Notes: generated by a model not told the origin, from the sequence alone. A stretch of DNA of 64,000 bases from Sphingopyxis terrae subsp. terrae NBRC 15098 (GCF_001598815.1 NZ_BCZQ01000003.1:372001-436000); one strand, 5' to 3'; shown: positions 24,478-35,412, counted from the stretch's first letter. Translations and numbers: made by a program.

Positions 24478-25584
24478 TCACGCCATGCCCAAAAGCGCCT
24501 TCTTCTCGTCGGCGGTCAGCCAGTCGGCTGCCGACACTTCGCGCCACAGCGCCATGCGGTCGTCGGCGAGCGCCGGCACCCGGTCGAGATCGACGCGCAG
24601 CGCCGCGTCGGCGAACCAGTCGCCCAGTCCTTGCGCCAGCGCGCCCAATATCTTCGCGCACAAGGGCAGCACCGTCAGCCGCCACAGCGCGCGATTGGCC
24701 TCGCGATAATTGGCATAGGTCGCATCGCCCGGCAGGCCGAGCAGCATCGGCGGCACCCCGAAGGCCATGGCGATCTCGCGCGCGGCGCTATGCTTCAACT
24801 CCAGAAAATCCATGTCGGCGGGCGACAGCGACAGCGCCTGCCATTTCAGCCCGCCTTCGAGCAGCAGCGGCCGCCCCGCATTGGCCCCGCCGGCAAAACT
24901 CTCGGCCAGTTCCTCGCGCAGCCGGTCGACCTGCTCGGCCGACAATGGCATCCCCTTGTCGCCCGGATCGTGGACCAGCGCCCCCGACGGCCGCGCCGCA
25001 TTTTCGAGCAGCGCCGCATTCCACTTCGCCGCCGCATTATGCGCCGCGATGGCGCCCGCCGCCGCGCCCAGGCACCCCGCGCCATAATGATCGTCGAGCG
25101 GGTGCAGCGCCTTGATGTGGATCAGCGCGGTGCGCCCGGCGCCATCCTCGGCCGCGAGCGCCACCGCCTCGCCGCCCGCCTTGTAGCGATAGGCGACCGG
25201 CCAGCCGCGCGCATCGGCCTCGACCGTCACCCGCTCGGGCCGCAGCGCATAAAGCTCCGCCGGCCGCCCCGCGGCGTCGCGCAAAATCTGCACATAGCCA
25301 TTGCCGTGCAGCAGCAATTGCGCCGCCAGCGTCTCGACCAGCCCCTGCCCGCCCGACGTCGCGGTCACAAGCGCCGCGAGCGCAGGATCGCCCGCCGCCA
25401 AAGGCGCCGCCCCCGCCGCCTCGGCCACCAGCCGCACCGACCGCTGCACGATCGCATTGCCCAGATAACCGGCCCGCACCTGCGCCTCCCACGACAGCGG
25501 CGCCGGCGCCGACCACGCCCCATACACCCGCGACAAAGCAGGCCGCGCAGCCCCCTGCGCGGCCTTCCGGCCAAACCAATTCAT
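24478..25584 (-). CDS. Phage portal protein, HK97 family (rcc01684 type)
   Basis: A 368-residue portal protein that would form the ring through which DNA enters and leaves the head. Family strips are GNAIVQRSVRLVAEAAGAAP, LLLHGNGYVQIL, LELKHSAAREIAMAFGVPPMLLG and ATYANYREANRALWR. Length is slightly below that of other GTA portals (about 390) but the core looks intact. A good AGGAGAATATC ribosome site precedes ATG 25584. A 111-base gap with a repeat lies between it and the terminase gene. Confidence 0.93.
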   Translation of the reverse strand: MNWFGRKAAQGAARPALSRVYGAWSAPAPLSWEAQVRAGYLGNAIVQRSVRLVAEAAGAAPLAAGDPALAALVTATSGGQGLVETLAAQLLLHGNGYVQILRDAAGRPAELYALRPERVTVEADARGWPVAYRYKAGGEAVALAAEDGAGRTALIHIKALHPLDDHYGAGCLGAAAGAIAAHNAAAKWNAALLENAARPSGALVHDPGDKGMPLSAEQVDRLREELAESFAGGANAGRPLLLEGGLKWQALSLSPADMDFLELKHSAAREIAMAFGVPPMLLGLPGDATYANYREANRALWRLTVLPLCAKILGALAQGLGDWFADAALRVDLDRVPALADDRMALWREVSAADWLTADEKKALLGMA

Positions 25585-25633
25585 GATATTCTCCTGCCTT
25601 GGTTGCCTGAAGCGACCGGCTATTCCTCGCAGA

Positions 25634-25670
25634 TCGTCACCCTGGGCTTGACCCGGGGTCCCGCTTTTTA
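25634..25670. repeat. CCTGGGCTTGACCCGGG-type repeat
   Basis: The sequence around CCCTGGGCTTGACCCGGGGTCC (an imperfect palindrome) is a common alphaproteobacterial intergenic repeat and here ends in GCTTTTT. It sits in the 111-base gap between the terminase and portal genes and could act as a weak plus-strand terminator. Confidence 0.6.
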
Positions 25671-25695
25671 TGAGCCCACCGGAATCGATGCACGA

Positions 25696-27075
25696 TCACA
25701 TCCGCCGCACCCCCGGTTCCCGCCCTTTCCGCACCCCATCGAGCAGCGCCGCCAGCGCCCAAACGCACGCATCCGCCCGATCGGGCGAGCGCCCCGGCCC
25801 CGCATAGCCGCCGCCCACCTGCAGGCCGCAAAGCTGATCCTCCAGCGCGGCGAACGCCCCCGCATGCACCACCTGCCCGCGTTCGTATGCGAGCGCGACG
25901 GGTTCCGCGCGCCGCGCCTTGCCGACGCTCGCATGCACCGCCACCACGGGCAGCGTCACATCGGCCTGGCGCAGCGTCGCCGTCACCATCTCGCCGCCCA
26001 TATTGCTTTCGGCGACGATCCGGTCGGCGCCCCAGCGCGCCGCCGCAGCGGCGACCGCCTGCGCCCACAGCGCGGGCGGCGGCGTTTCGACGCTCGCATC
26101 CTCGACCACCGCCAGCCGCCCGTCGCGCAGCAGCGCCGCGACCACGATGCCGCAGGCATCGCCGTTCGTGCTCGCCGGCGGATCGACGCCGATGATCACC
26201 CGCGCCGGCTTGCCGATCGCATCGGTTTCGACCCGGCACCGCTCGATCAGCGCGCGGGTCCACAGCGCGCCCTCGACATCCTCCAGCATCTCGCCGTCCA
26301 ACTCCTGCCGACCGAGGCGCGTGCCGCCGTAATTTTCCAGCATCGCGCCAACGAAATTGGCGGGCAACCACGGATTGTCGCCTGTCCGGCCCCGCGTCTC
26401 GACCAGCCCCGACGCAGCCTTCACCCGCCGCATCGCCGCGCTGGTGCGCGGCGTCGTCGTCACCACGACGCGCGGCCGCTCGCCCAGTCGCAGTCCCATC
26501 ATCAGATTGTCCCACGCCGCCTCGCCGCGCCGCCATTTGGCGAGCTCGTCGCACCAGGCGGCATGATGTTCGGGGCCGCGAAGCTCCTCGCCCGCCTCTG
26601 CGGAATAGAGCGTCGCAATCGCGCCGCTGTGGAAACGCAGTTCGCGCCGGCCCGCAATCCAGCGCACCGGCTCGTGGCTGCGCGCCACCGCAATCAGCCC
26701 GCTCGGCCCCTCGATCATCACCCGCTGCGCGTCCGCGATCGTCGCGCCGACCAGCGCGAACCGCGCGCCGGGCGAGGATCGGGCAACCTCGCTCACCCAT
26801 TCGGCGCCCGCGCGCGTCTTGCCGAACCCGCGCCCCGCCTGGATCAGCCAGATGCGCCAATCTCCCGGCGGCTCGCGCTGGCCCTCATTCTCAAGTCCAT
26901 ACCATCGGTTTGCCATTTCACGGCGCTGTTCGACGGTCAGCGTTCGCAAAACCTGTCGGCGCTGCGCTTCCGTCAGCCGCTCCAGTTGCGACCATATCAT
27001 CTGCGACCAGGCACTCAGCCGCTGCGCCGTCCAGCCATTTGCGGCCTGCCGCCGCTTCATCTGGCGCGCCGTCAC
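25696..27075 (-). CDS. Terminase large subunit (rcc01683 type)
   Basis: A 459-residue DNA-packaging motor. The ATPase part shows Walker A AGRGFGKT (residues 80-87) and Walker B with catalytic acid AAWCDELAKW (about 170); the nuclease part shows IIGVDPPAS (about 292) and the late acidic strip RADACVWALAAL. All key residues are present. I start at GTG 27075, which overlaps the small-subunit stop (GTGA); ATG 27060 is possible. It is the second gene of the GTA-like cluster. Confidence 0.94.
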   Translation of the reverse strand: MTARQMKRRQAANGWTAQRLSAWSQMIWSQLERLTEAQRRQVLRTLTVEQRREMANRWYGLENEGQREPPGDWRIWLIQAGRGFGKTRAGAEWVSEVARSSPGARFALVGATIADAQRVMIEGPSGLIAVARSHEPVRWIAGRRELRFHSGAIATLYSAEAGEELRGPEHHAAWCDELAKWRRGEAAWDNLMMGLRLGERPRVVVTTTPRTSAAMRRVKAASGLVETRGRTGDNPWLPANFVGAMLENYGGTRLGRQELDGEMLEDVEGALWTRALIERCRVETDAIGKPARVIIGVDPPASTNGDACGIVVAALLRDGRLAVVEDASVETPPPALWAQAVAAAAARWGADRIVAESNMGGEMVTATLRQADVTLPVVAVHASVGKARRAEPVALAYERGQVVHAGAFAALEDQLCGLQVGGGYAGPGRSPDRADACVWALAALLDGVRKGREPGVRRM

Positions 27076-27611
27076 GCGGTGTCTTTCAACGTCGGCGGAT
27101 CGCCCGCCGCGCGAACGGCCCGCTGGCGCTTCACCATGCGAATCCGCCTGATCAGTATCGCATCGACCTCCTGTTGCGTCGGCACTTGATGCGCGGGCGC
27201 CCGCCGACCGCGGGCTTGGCCGCGCGCGACGCTCGCGCGATGCAGGCGCAGCAACGCGGTCGCCTCGGCGACCGTCATCTTGGCCACCGGCTCCCTGGCC
27301 TCGTCCAGTTCCAGATTATCGACAGCCTCGAGCGCGCGGCGCACCAGCGCCGTCTCCAGCCTTTCATATCCGATTTCCAGCGCCGCCTGCCATTGCGCAG
27401 CAAATTCCGGATCCCGCTGGCGCAGCCGATAGACGCCGGACGACGCCATCCCCGCGGCCTCATGCGCGCGCACCACGTTGCAGCTCGCCGCCAGTTCGGC
27501 CAAAAACGCTGCGCGCCGCGCCTTGGTCCACCCATTGGCGCGCGCCGCCCTCCGCTGTACGGGCCGCCCGTTTCCCGGTCCCATCGCATCCTCACCGCTT
27601 GCCTTGCCCAT
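27072..27611 (-). CDS. Terminase small-subunit-like protein (rcc01682 type)
   Basis: The first gene of the GTA-like cluster, encoding about 179 residues: a basic N-terminus, a helix-turn-helix-like part (WTKARRAAFLAELAASCNVVRAHEAAGMASSGVYR cut in shorter strips) and a helical C-terminus. It probably recognises DNA for the packaging motor. Possible starts are 27686 (no ribosome site), 27611 (GGGGAT) and 27584 (GAGGA); I prefer 27611. It overlaps the large-subunit gene by four bases. A stem-loop and a palindromic promoter region lie upstream. Confidence 0.82.
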   Translation of the reverse strand: MGKASGEDAMGPGNGRPVQRRAARANGWTKARRAAFLAELAASCNVVRAHEAAGMASSGVYRLRQRDPEFAAQWQAALEIGYERLETALVRRALEAVDNLELDEAREPVAKMTVAEATALLRLHRASVARGQARGRRAPAHQVPTQQEVDAILIRRIRMVKRQRAVRAAGDPPTLKDTA

Positions 27612-27630
27612 GCGCCGATCCCCAAAACAA

Positions 27631-27670
27631 CGGGCCGGAACGCCCCCCGCATCGGAAGGGCGCCGGCCCG
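27631..27670 (-). terminator. Stem-loop in the leader of the GTA-like cluster, possible attenuator
   Basis: On the minus strand CGGGCCGGCGCCC and GGGCGTTCCGGCCCG form a long GC stem followed by TTGTTTT, 20-60 bases before the first gene. A terminator this close to the cluster start would act as an attenuator if transcription begins at the TTGACA box upstream. Alternatively it may end transcription coming from further upstream. Confidence 0.5.
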
Positions 27671-27718
27671 AATCGCAATTCTTCATGATGTGATACTTGT
27701 GCCATATGAGCGTAACGA

Positions 27719-27748
27719 TGTCAATATAAAATAACCTATATGGTTATT
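27719..27748 (-). promoter_or_regulatory. Presumed promoter/operator of the GTA-like cluster
   Basis: A perfect TTGACA hexamer (27719-27724, minus strand) is preceded five bases upstream by a 19-base palindrome AATAACCATATAGGTTATT (27730-27748, 7-bp arms). This AT-rich island is conspicuous in the GC-rich surroundings. A -10 box at the right spacing is not clear, so an activator bound to the palindrome may be needed. Confidence 0.5.
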
Positions 27749-27790
27749 ACGTTGCCCAAACCAGAAAACGGCGCCAAGGTCGCACGCTGC

Positions 27791-27911
27791 CCCCCCCCTC
27801 CCGCAGGCGGGAGGGGCAGCGAGACTTGCGAGCCTGCTCGCTAGTCGCAGCGGGGTGGGCTGGTCGCACCGTCGCACCCCGCCCCCAGCCCCTCCCGCAG
27901 CGGGAGGGGAG
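27791..27911. repeat. Block of GC-rich palindromic repeats
   Basis: Two CCCCTCCCGC(A)GCGGGAGGGG palindromes (about 27795-27815 and 27889-27909) flank a looser inverted repeat GCGGGGTG/CACCCCGC (27848-27882). This composite element is the same type that is found inside the prohead protease gene. It fills most of the gap between the GTA-like cluster and the S9 peptidase gene. Confidence 0.8.
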
Positions 27912-28011
27912 AAGAAAATCACAACCCCCTACCCCATCCCCACCCGCTCGATTGACGCCCCGCGCCAGATGGTTACACCCTCAACCATCCACCGGAAAAA
28001 GGGGCACCCTT

Positions 28012-30156
28012 ATGATGCGCAAACTCGCCTTGCTCGGCGCGAGCCTTCTCACCCTCGCAGCGCAGCCGCTTTACGCGCAGCAAAGCACCGCCCCCGAGCC
28101 CGCAAGCGCCCCCGCCGCAACAACCGCCGCGCAGGATGACGCGACCGGCAGCGCGCAGACCGGGCCGCAGCGCCGCCTCACCGGCGAGGATCTTTTCGGC
28201 CTCGCCGCCGCATCGGACCCGCAGATCAGCCCCGATGGGCGCCACATCGCCTATGTCCGCCGCGCGAACGACATCATGTCCGACCGCGCGGTCAGCACGA
28301 TCTGGCTGATCGACACGCAAACCGGCGCCGAAGTCCCCGTCGCGGGACGCGGCGGCGATGCTTTTTCGCCGCGCTGGTCGCCCGACGGCAAGCGGCTCGC
28401 CTATGCCTCGACCGAGGGCGGCAGCGTCCAGCTCTGGGTGCGCTGGATGGACGGGGGTGAGGCGGTGAAGCTCACCGGCCTGCCGACCAGCCCGTCGAGC
28501 ATCGCATGGTCGCCCGACGGCCGGTCGATCGCCTATACGATGCTCGTCAAGGACGATGCGCCGCGGTTCGGCAAGGCCCCCTCGAACAAGCCCGAAGGCG
28601 CCAAATGGGCCGAGCCGCTGGAGGTCCACGACCTGCTCACCTACCGCGCCGACGGCCAGGGCTATATCGAGCCGGGGTTCGAAAAGATCTTCCTCGTCTC
28701 GGCAACCGGCGGCGCGCCGCGTCAGCTCACCTTCGGCCCCTATCATGACGGCGGTCCGCTCAGCTGGTCGCGCGACGGCGCAATGCTCTATTTCAGCGCC
28801 GACCGCCGCCCCGACTGGGAAAGCGATCCGCTCGAAAGCAACATCTATGCGCTCGACGTCGCGAGCGGCTCGATCACCCAGCTCACGACGCGCAAGGGCC
28901 CCGATGCCAATCCGCTGGTGTCGCCCGACGGCCGGATGATCGCCTATCTGGGGTTCGACGACCGGCTGCGCGCGTATGAAAACACCGGCCTCTACGTGAT
29001 GAACCGCGACGGATCGAACAGCCGCCGCATCGCTCCCGACTGGGATTTCAGCGTCGACGGCCTCGCGTGGGACGCCGACGGACGCGGCCTTTATGCCCAA
29101 TATGACGAGCATGGCGAAACCAAGGTTGCGCGCATCGGTCTCGACGGATCGGTCCGCACCGTCGCCAGCGGGCTGACGAGCAGCGGGCTCGACCGACCCT
29201 ATTCGGGGGGCAGCTTTTCGGTCGCCGACAATGACGCGATCGCCTTCACCGGCGGCGGCCCGGCGCGGCCGGCCGAGGTCGAACTCGCGGCCGCCGGCAA
29301 GACGCGCATCCTGACCGATCTCAACCGCACGCTGCGCGAGGTGAAAGCGCTGGGCGAGGTGCGCAAGATCACCGCCGCGTCGATCGTCGACGGCCTGTCG
29401 ATCGACGGCTGGCTCACCTTGCCGCCGGGCTATCGCGAGGGGCAGCGCGTGCCGCTGATCCTCGAAATCCACGGCGGGCCGTTCGCCGCTTATGGGCCGC
29501 ATTTTTCGACCGATAACCAGCTTTATGCCGCGGCGGGCTATGCCGTCCTCTCGTCCAACCCGCGCGGGTCGACCAGCTATGGCGCGTCCTTCGCCAATGC
29601 GATCGACAAAAATTATCCCGGCAACGATTATTTCGACCTGATGAGCATCGTCGACCGCGCGATCGACCTCGGCATTGCCGATCCCGACGCGCTCTTCGTC
29701 ACCGGCGGGTCGGGCGGCGGCGTGCTGACGAGCTGGATTGTCGGCAAGACCGACCGCTTCAAGGCCGCGGTCGCCCAAAAGCCCGTCATCAACTGGACGA
29801 CGCAGGCGCTCACCGCCGACGGTCCCGCCTTCTTCGGCCGCTACTGGATCGGCGCGATGCCGTGGGAGGATCAGACGCCGTTCTGGAGCCATTCGCCGCT
29901 GTCGCTGGTCGGCAACGTCAAGACCCCGACGATGGTCGTCGTCGGCAGCGAGGATTATCGCACCCCGGTCAGCGAGTCGGAGCAATATTATACCGCGCTG
30001 CGTCTGCGCGGCGTCCCGACGGTGCTGGTGAAGGTGCCGGGCGCCAGCCACGGCGGCATCGCCGCCCGCCCGTCGCAGGCCGCGGCAAAGGCGTCGGCGA
30101 TCCTCGCCTGGTTCGAAAAATACAAGAAAGGATGGACGCCGGCCGCCAAGGATTGA
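28012..30156 (+). CDS. Secreted S9 family peptidase (dipeptidyl/acylaminoacyl peptidase type)
   Basis: A 714-residue prolyl-oligopeptidase-type serine peptidase, exported to the periplasm (signal peptide MMRKLALLGASLLTLAAQPLYAQ). Residues 60-400 form a WD40/TolB-like beta propeller (repeated SPDGRxIAY strips). The C-terminal alpha/beta hydrolase holds the triad: Ser about 567 in TGGSGGGVLTSW, Asp about 647 in GSEDYRTP, His about 679 in GASHGG. It would release dipeptides or small peptides. The start at 28012 follows AAAGGGG; the open frame upstream is only the repeat region. Confidence 0.93.
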   Translation: MMRKLALLGASLLTLAAQPLYAQQSTAPEPASAPAATTAAQDDATGSAQTGPQRRLTGEDLFGLAAASDPQISPDGRHIAYVRRANDIMSDRAVSTIWLIDTQTGAEVPVAGRGGDAFSPRWSPDGKRLAYASTEGGSVQLWVRWMDGGEAVKLTGLPTSPSSIAWSPDGRSIAYTMLVKDDAPRFGKAPSNKPEGAKWAEPLEVHDLLTYRADGQGYIEPGFEKIFLVSATGGAPRQLTFGPYHDGGPLSWSRDGAMLYFSADRRPDWESDPLESNIYALDVASGSITQLTTRKGPDANPLVSPDGRMIAYLGFDDRLRAYENTGLYVMNRDGSNSRRIAPDWDFSVDGLAWDADGRGLYAQYDEHGETKVARIGLDGSVRTVASGLTSSGLDRPYSGGSFSVADNDAIAFTGGGPARPAEVELAAAGKTRILTDLNRTLREVKALGEVRKITAASIVDGLSIDGWLTLPPGYREGQRVPLILEIHGGPFAAYGPHFSTDNQLYAAAGYAVLSSNPRGSTSYGASFANAIDKNYPGNDYFDLMSIVDRAIDLGIADPDALFVTGGSGGGVLTSWIVGKTDRFKAAVAQKPVINWTTQALTADGPAFFGRYWIGAMPWEDQTPFWSHSPLSLVGNVKTPTMVVVGSEDYRTPVSESEQYYTALRLRGVPTVLVKVPGASHGGIAARPSQAAAKASAILAWFEKYKKGWTPAAKD

Positions 30157-30181
30157 AGGCCGGCCGGCGCCCGCGCGCGCC

Positions 30182-30955
30182 TTATTTGGTCGTATAGCCG
30201 CCATTCACCAGGATCGTCTGCCCGGTCATCCACCACCCGTCGGACACCAGCATGCGGATCCACGGAACGATGTCGGCGATGTCGGTCAGGCCCGTCTTGG
30301 TAAAGGCCGACAGCGCCGCCGCCGACTTGTGATACGCCTGCGCATCGGCGGCTTCGGCGGGATAGAAGAAGGGCGTGTCCATCGGCCCCGGACCGATGGC
30401 GGTCACCGAAATGCCGCGCGCCCCGAACTCCTTCGATGCCGCGCGGGTGAAATGCTCGACCGGCGCCTTCGTCCCGGCATAGGCGGCATAGAAGGGCGTG
30501 TAGGCGCCGAGCAGCGACGTGACGAGCGTGCAGATCTTGCCATTGTCGTTGAGGTGCTTGCCCGCTTCCTTCAGAAAGAAAAAGGCGGTCTTGCTGTTGA
30601 CCGCGCTCATCGCGTCATATTCTTCCTCGCTGATCTCGACGAACGGCTTCTTCAGCACCTTGCCGACCGTGTTGATCGCGATGTCGGGCCGGCCGATCGC
30701 CGCGATGGTATCGGCGAACAATTTTTCCATGGCGCCCGCGGGGGTCAGGTCGGCCTGAAAGGCCACCGCTTCGGCACCGGCGGCGCGGATCGCCGCGACC
30801 GTCGCCTCGGTTTCGGCCGCCGCACCCGCGCTGTTATAGTGAACCGCAATCGCCTTGGCGCCCTGCTCGGCCAGATCGCGCGCGACCAGCGCGCCCAGAT
30901 TCTTGCCGCCGCCGGCGATCAGCACGGTCTTTCCCTTGATGCTGTGGTCGACCAT
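30182..30955 (-). CDS. SDR family oxidoreductase
   Basis: A 257-residue short-chain dehydrogenase. It has a modified cofactor motif AGGGKNLGALVARDLAE (residues 14-30) instead of the usual TGxxxGIG, the NTVG strip (about 96), a catalytic Ser region VTSLLGAYTPFYAAYAGTKA with Tyr and Lys in YAGTK, and GPGPMDTPFF after it. The KNLG form is seen in a distinct SDR group and suggests a specific but unknown substrate. The AraC regulator gene is divergent from it across a 145-base gap and is the likely regulator. Confidence 0.9.
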   Translation of the reverse strand: MVDHSIKGKTVLIAGGGKNLGALVARDLAEQGAKAIAVHYNSAGAAAETEATVAAIRAAGAEAVAFQADLTPAGAMEKLFADTIAAIGRPDIAINTVGKVLKKPFVEISEEEYDAMSAVNSKTAFFFLKEAGKHLNDNGKICTLVTSLLGAYTPFYAAYAGTKAPVEHFTRAASKEFGARGISVTAIGPGPMDTPFFYPAEAADAQAYHKSAAALSAFTKTGLTDIADIVPWIRMLVSDGWWMTGQTILVNGGYTTK

Positions 30956-31100
30956 AGCCTTGTCCTTTCAGTCTGTTGGGCGGAGCTCCGCCCAGGAGGA
31001 GGGACGATCAGCTAGGCATGTTCGACCTTGCCCGCTTCCCGAATCCGGCGCAGTTTTCAAATCGGGCACATCGAGTCGTGGGGACTCGCAAGGAGCTTGA

Positions 31101-31970
31101 TTGACCAACCAGCACCCCGGTCCATGGGACGGCAGCCGGCCGCTTTCACCGCGGCATGTGGTGCGGCGTGCGCACGCGATGCTTGGCCGGATGGACGTCG
31201 TCGCGGCCACCGAACAACTGGCTCTGCCGACCGATTGGACCATCGAACAGGATCGTCACACGATCATCGTCCACCTCGACGGCCGGCTCGACCGCATGGA
31301 ATGCGTCTTTTCCAACGGACCGTCGGGGCGCGCGTTGCCCGCTCCCGGCGACATCTGGATGGTGCCGGCCGCTTCGCGCTACGCCGCCCTCGCGCAGGGC
31401 GGGTTCGCACGGTTCGTCGAAATCGGCCTGCCGCCGCCGCTCCTTGCCGGCGGCGAATTTCCCGCCCGCGTCCGGCACCGCGATCCCTTTCTTGCTGCCG
31501 CCGCAGCGCGGCTTGCCGAATTGATCGCCGATCCGGCCGACGATGTCGGCGCCATGGCCGCGCACGCGATCGCGCAAGCGATCGAACTGCATCTCCGCCA
31601 CCAATATGGGCGTCCGGCGGCCCCGTCCCCGCGCCGGCTCGCATTCGATACGCAAGTGCGCCGCTTTCTGGCCGACGCCATCCATGCCACGCTCGACGAT
31701 CCGCACGATCTGGAAAGCCTCGCGGCGCTCGTCGGGATGGACGTGCGGCGCTTCACCGCCGCCTTCCGCACCGCCTTCGGCTGCTCGCCCTGGCAATATA
31801 TTCTCGATGCCCGCCTCGCTGCGGGCGCGCGGCTGCTGCGCGAAAGCGACCGGACGATCACTGACATCGCGCTATCCACCGGCTTTGCCACGCCAAGTCA
31901 TTTCACCACGCGCTTCACGCGCCATTTTGGCGTCCCGCCCTCGCGCTATCGCAAGCTGGCGGCCGGATAG
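31101..31970 (+). CDS. AraC family transcriptional regulator
   Basis: A 289-residue AraC-type regulator: N-terminal cupin-like sensing domain and C-terminal double helix-turn-helix (about 185-285; LESLAALVGMDVRRFTAAFRTAFG, TITDIALSTGFATPSHFTTRFTRHFGVPPSRYR). I use TTG 31101 as the start because AAGGAG lies five bases before it; the first ATG is 78 bases in and would cut the sensing domain. It is divergent from the SDR gene, which it probably controls. The inducer is unknown. Confidence 0.9.
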   Translation: MTNQHPGPWDGSRPLSPRHVVRRAHAMLGRMDVVAATEQLALPTDWTIEQDRHTIIVHLDGRLDRMECVFSNGPSGRALPAPGDIWMVPAASRYAALAQGGFARFVEIGLPPPLLAGGEFPARVRHRDPFLAAAAARLAELIADPADDVGAMAAHAIAQAIELHLRHQYGRPAAPSPRRLAFDTQVRRFLADAIHATLDDPHDLESLAALVGMDVRRFTAAFRTAFGCSPWQYILDARLAAGARLLRESDRTITDIALSTGFATPSHFTTRFTRHFGVPPSRYRKLAAG

Positions 31971-32067
31971 GCGGGCGCCTCTCGCCCTCGCTGCTCCATG
32001 GCGGTTCCAATTGCCGCGCATCCTGCTAGGGTCGGCGCTTCCCCAACCAACGGAGCCCGCTCCCCTG

Positions 32068-33717
32068 ATGTTTCTGCGCCCTCTCGCCGCCCTGCTCGCT
32101 GCCGCCCTTGCCGTCCCCGCGCTTGCGCAGGATATCAGCACCGCCAATCTGACCGAGACGGTCCGCACCCTCGCGTCGGACCAGTTTCAGGGCCGCGCCC
32201 CCGGAACGGTCGGCGAAGAACGCACCGTCGGCTATCTGATCGGCCGGCTTCAGGCGCTCGGGCTCGAACCCGCCGGCCCGAACGGCGAATGGACGCAGCC
32301 CGTGCCGCTGCTCCATACCCGCCTCGGCACCCCGACCGCGCTCGCCTTCGACCGGCAGGGCAGCGCCACCCCGCTCACCCTCGGCACCGATATCTATGTG
32401 TCGAGCCAGCAGGACAAGGATGTGGCGGCGATCGCCGATGCGCCGATGGTCTTCGTCGGCTATGGCGTCCACGCGCCCGAACGCGGCTGGGACGACTTCA
32501 AGGGCGTCGATCTCAAGGGCAAGGTCGCGGTCTTTCTGGTCAACGACCCCGATTTCGTCGCGACGAAGGGCGAAGACAGCTTCGGCAAATTCGGCGGCCG
32601 CACGATGACCTACTATGGCCGCTGGACCTACAAGTTCGAAGAAGCGGCCCGCCGCGGCGCCATCGCAGCGCTGATCGTCCACGACACCGACGGCGCAGGC
32701 TATGGCTGGAACGTCGTGAAAAGCCCCGGCGGCGAAAACTACAGCCTCGTCGTACCGCCCGAAAAGGCCACCAGCCTCGCGCTTCAGGGCTGGATTTCGG
32801 GCGAAGCCTCGACCCGGCTGTTTGCATCCGCCGGTCGGGATCTCGCAAAGCTGCGCATTGCCGCCCGGCGCAAGGATTTTCGTCCCGTCGACCTCGGCAC
32901 CGGCTTTCGGGCGTCGATTCCGGTCACGCATGAAGTCGTGCGCAGTCAGAATGTCCTCGCCAAAATCTCGGGCACCGACCGGGCCGACGAGGTCGTGATG
33001 TATGGCGCGCATTGGGATGCCTATGGCGAGGGCAAGCCCGACGAAAAGGGCCGCGTCTACCGCGCCGGTGCGAACGACGACGCGCTGGGCGTTGCGGCGC
33101 TGATCGAAATCGCGCGCGGTTTCAAGGCCGCACCGCCCACCGATCGCACGCTGCTTTTCGCCTTCTGGACCGCCGAAGAGCGCGGCCTTCTCGGGTCGGA
33201 GGCCTATGCGCAGGCGCCCGTCTATCCGGTTGAAAAGACGGTGGCGAACCTTGGCATCGACATTCTTCAGACGGCAGGCAAGTCAAAGGACGTCATTCTC
33301 GTCGGCAAGGGCCAGGGCACGCTCGAGGATGATCTTGCCCGCGTCGCCGCGATGCAGGGCCGCACCGTATCGCCCGAAAGCCTCCCCGAACGCGGCCTCT
33401 TCTTCCGCGCCGACCATTTCAGCATGGCCAAGCGCGGCGTCCCCGTGCTGCTGCTCATGGGCATCGCCGGCGTGTCCGACCTTGTCGACGGCGGCAAGGA
33501 AGCAGGGCAAAAATGGGTCGATGACTATACCGGCCGCTGTTACCATCAGGCTTGCGACGCGTGGGACGAAAGCTGGAATCTGGCGGGCGCCGCCCAGGAT
33601 ATCGCGCTCTTCTACACGATCGGCGACGAACTCGCGCGCTCGGGCAAATGGCCCGGCTGGAAGAGCGGCAGCGAGTTCAAGGCGCTGCGCGACCAGACCG
33701 CCGCCACCCGCAAATAG
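32068..33717 (+). CDS. Secreted M28 family metallopeptidase
   Basis: A 549-residue zinc aminopeptidase of family M28, exported by a signal peptide (MFLRPLAALLAAALAVPALAQ). A PA-type insert (about 110-270) precedes the catalytic domain. Zinc ligands and catalytic residues are in place: His 315 and Asp 317 (GAHWDAYG), Asp near 337 (GANDDALG), Glu pair 370-371 (AEERGLLG), Asp about 396, and His about 450 (DHFSMA). It probably trims peptides in the periplasm, alongside the S9 peptidase 2 kb upstream. It begins 97 bases after the AraC gene. Confidence 0.93.
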   Translation: MFLRPLAALLAAALAVPALAQDISTANLTETVRTLASDQFQGRAPGTVGEERTVGYLIGRLQALGLEPAGPNGEWTQPVPLLHTRLGTPTALAFDRQGSATPLTLGTDIYVSSQQDKDVAAIADAPMVFVGYGVHAPERGWDDFKGVDLKGKVAVFLVNDPDFVATKGEDSFGKFGGRTMTYYGRWTYKFEEAARRGAIAALIVHDTDGAGYGWNVVKSPGGENYSLVVPPEKATSLALQGWISGEASTRLFASAGRDLAKLRIAARRKDFRPVDLGTGFRASIPVTHEVVRSQNVLAKISGTDRADEVVMYGAHWDAYGEGKPDEKGRVYRAGANDDALGVAALIEIARGFKAAPPTDRTLLFAFWTAEERGLLGSEAYAQAPVYPVEKTVANLGIDILQTAGKSKDVILVGKGQGTLEDDLARVAAMQGRTVSPESLPERGLFFRADHFSMAKRGVPVLLLMGIAGVSDLVDGGKEAGQKWVDDYTGRCYHQACDAWDESWNLAGAAQDIALFYTIGDELARSGKWPGWKSGSEFKALRDQTAATRK

Positions 33718-33811
33718 CATCTTGGCTGCGGGGCGGCCCGGGCGGCCGGGGGGAGAGGACGCCCCGTCGCCGCGCCTTGCCCGGCGCTTCGCCTGCGTAT
33801 AACTCCGGCCC

Positions 33812-35411
<1,600 letters not shown>

Positions 35412-35412
35412 A

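Noticed and set aside
23590-27189. A very long open frame (1199 codons) on the plus strand across the capsid-to-terminase genes
   Set aside because: It is antisense to well-recognised phage genes; its translation is Arg/Pro/Ala-rich with no domain, as expected from GC-rich third positions. Similar long shadows at 46011-49199 and 52546-56424 were dropped for the same reason.
12324-27611. A complete, inducible prophage
   Set aside because: No integrase, repressor, replication, holin or att-like direct repeats are seen. The gene order is that of a GTA structural cluster, and the tape measure is missing.
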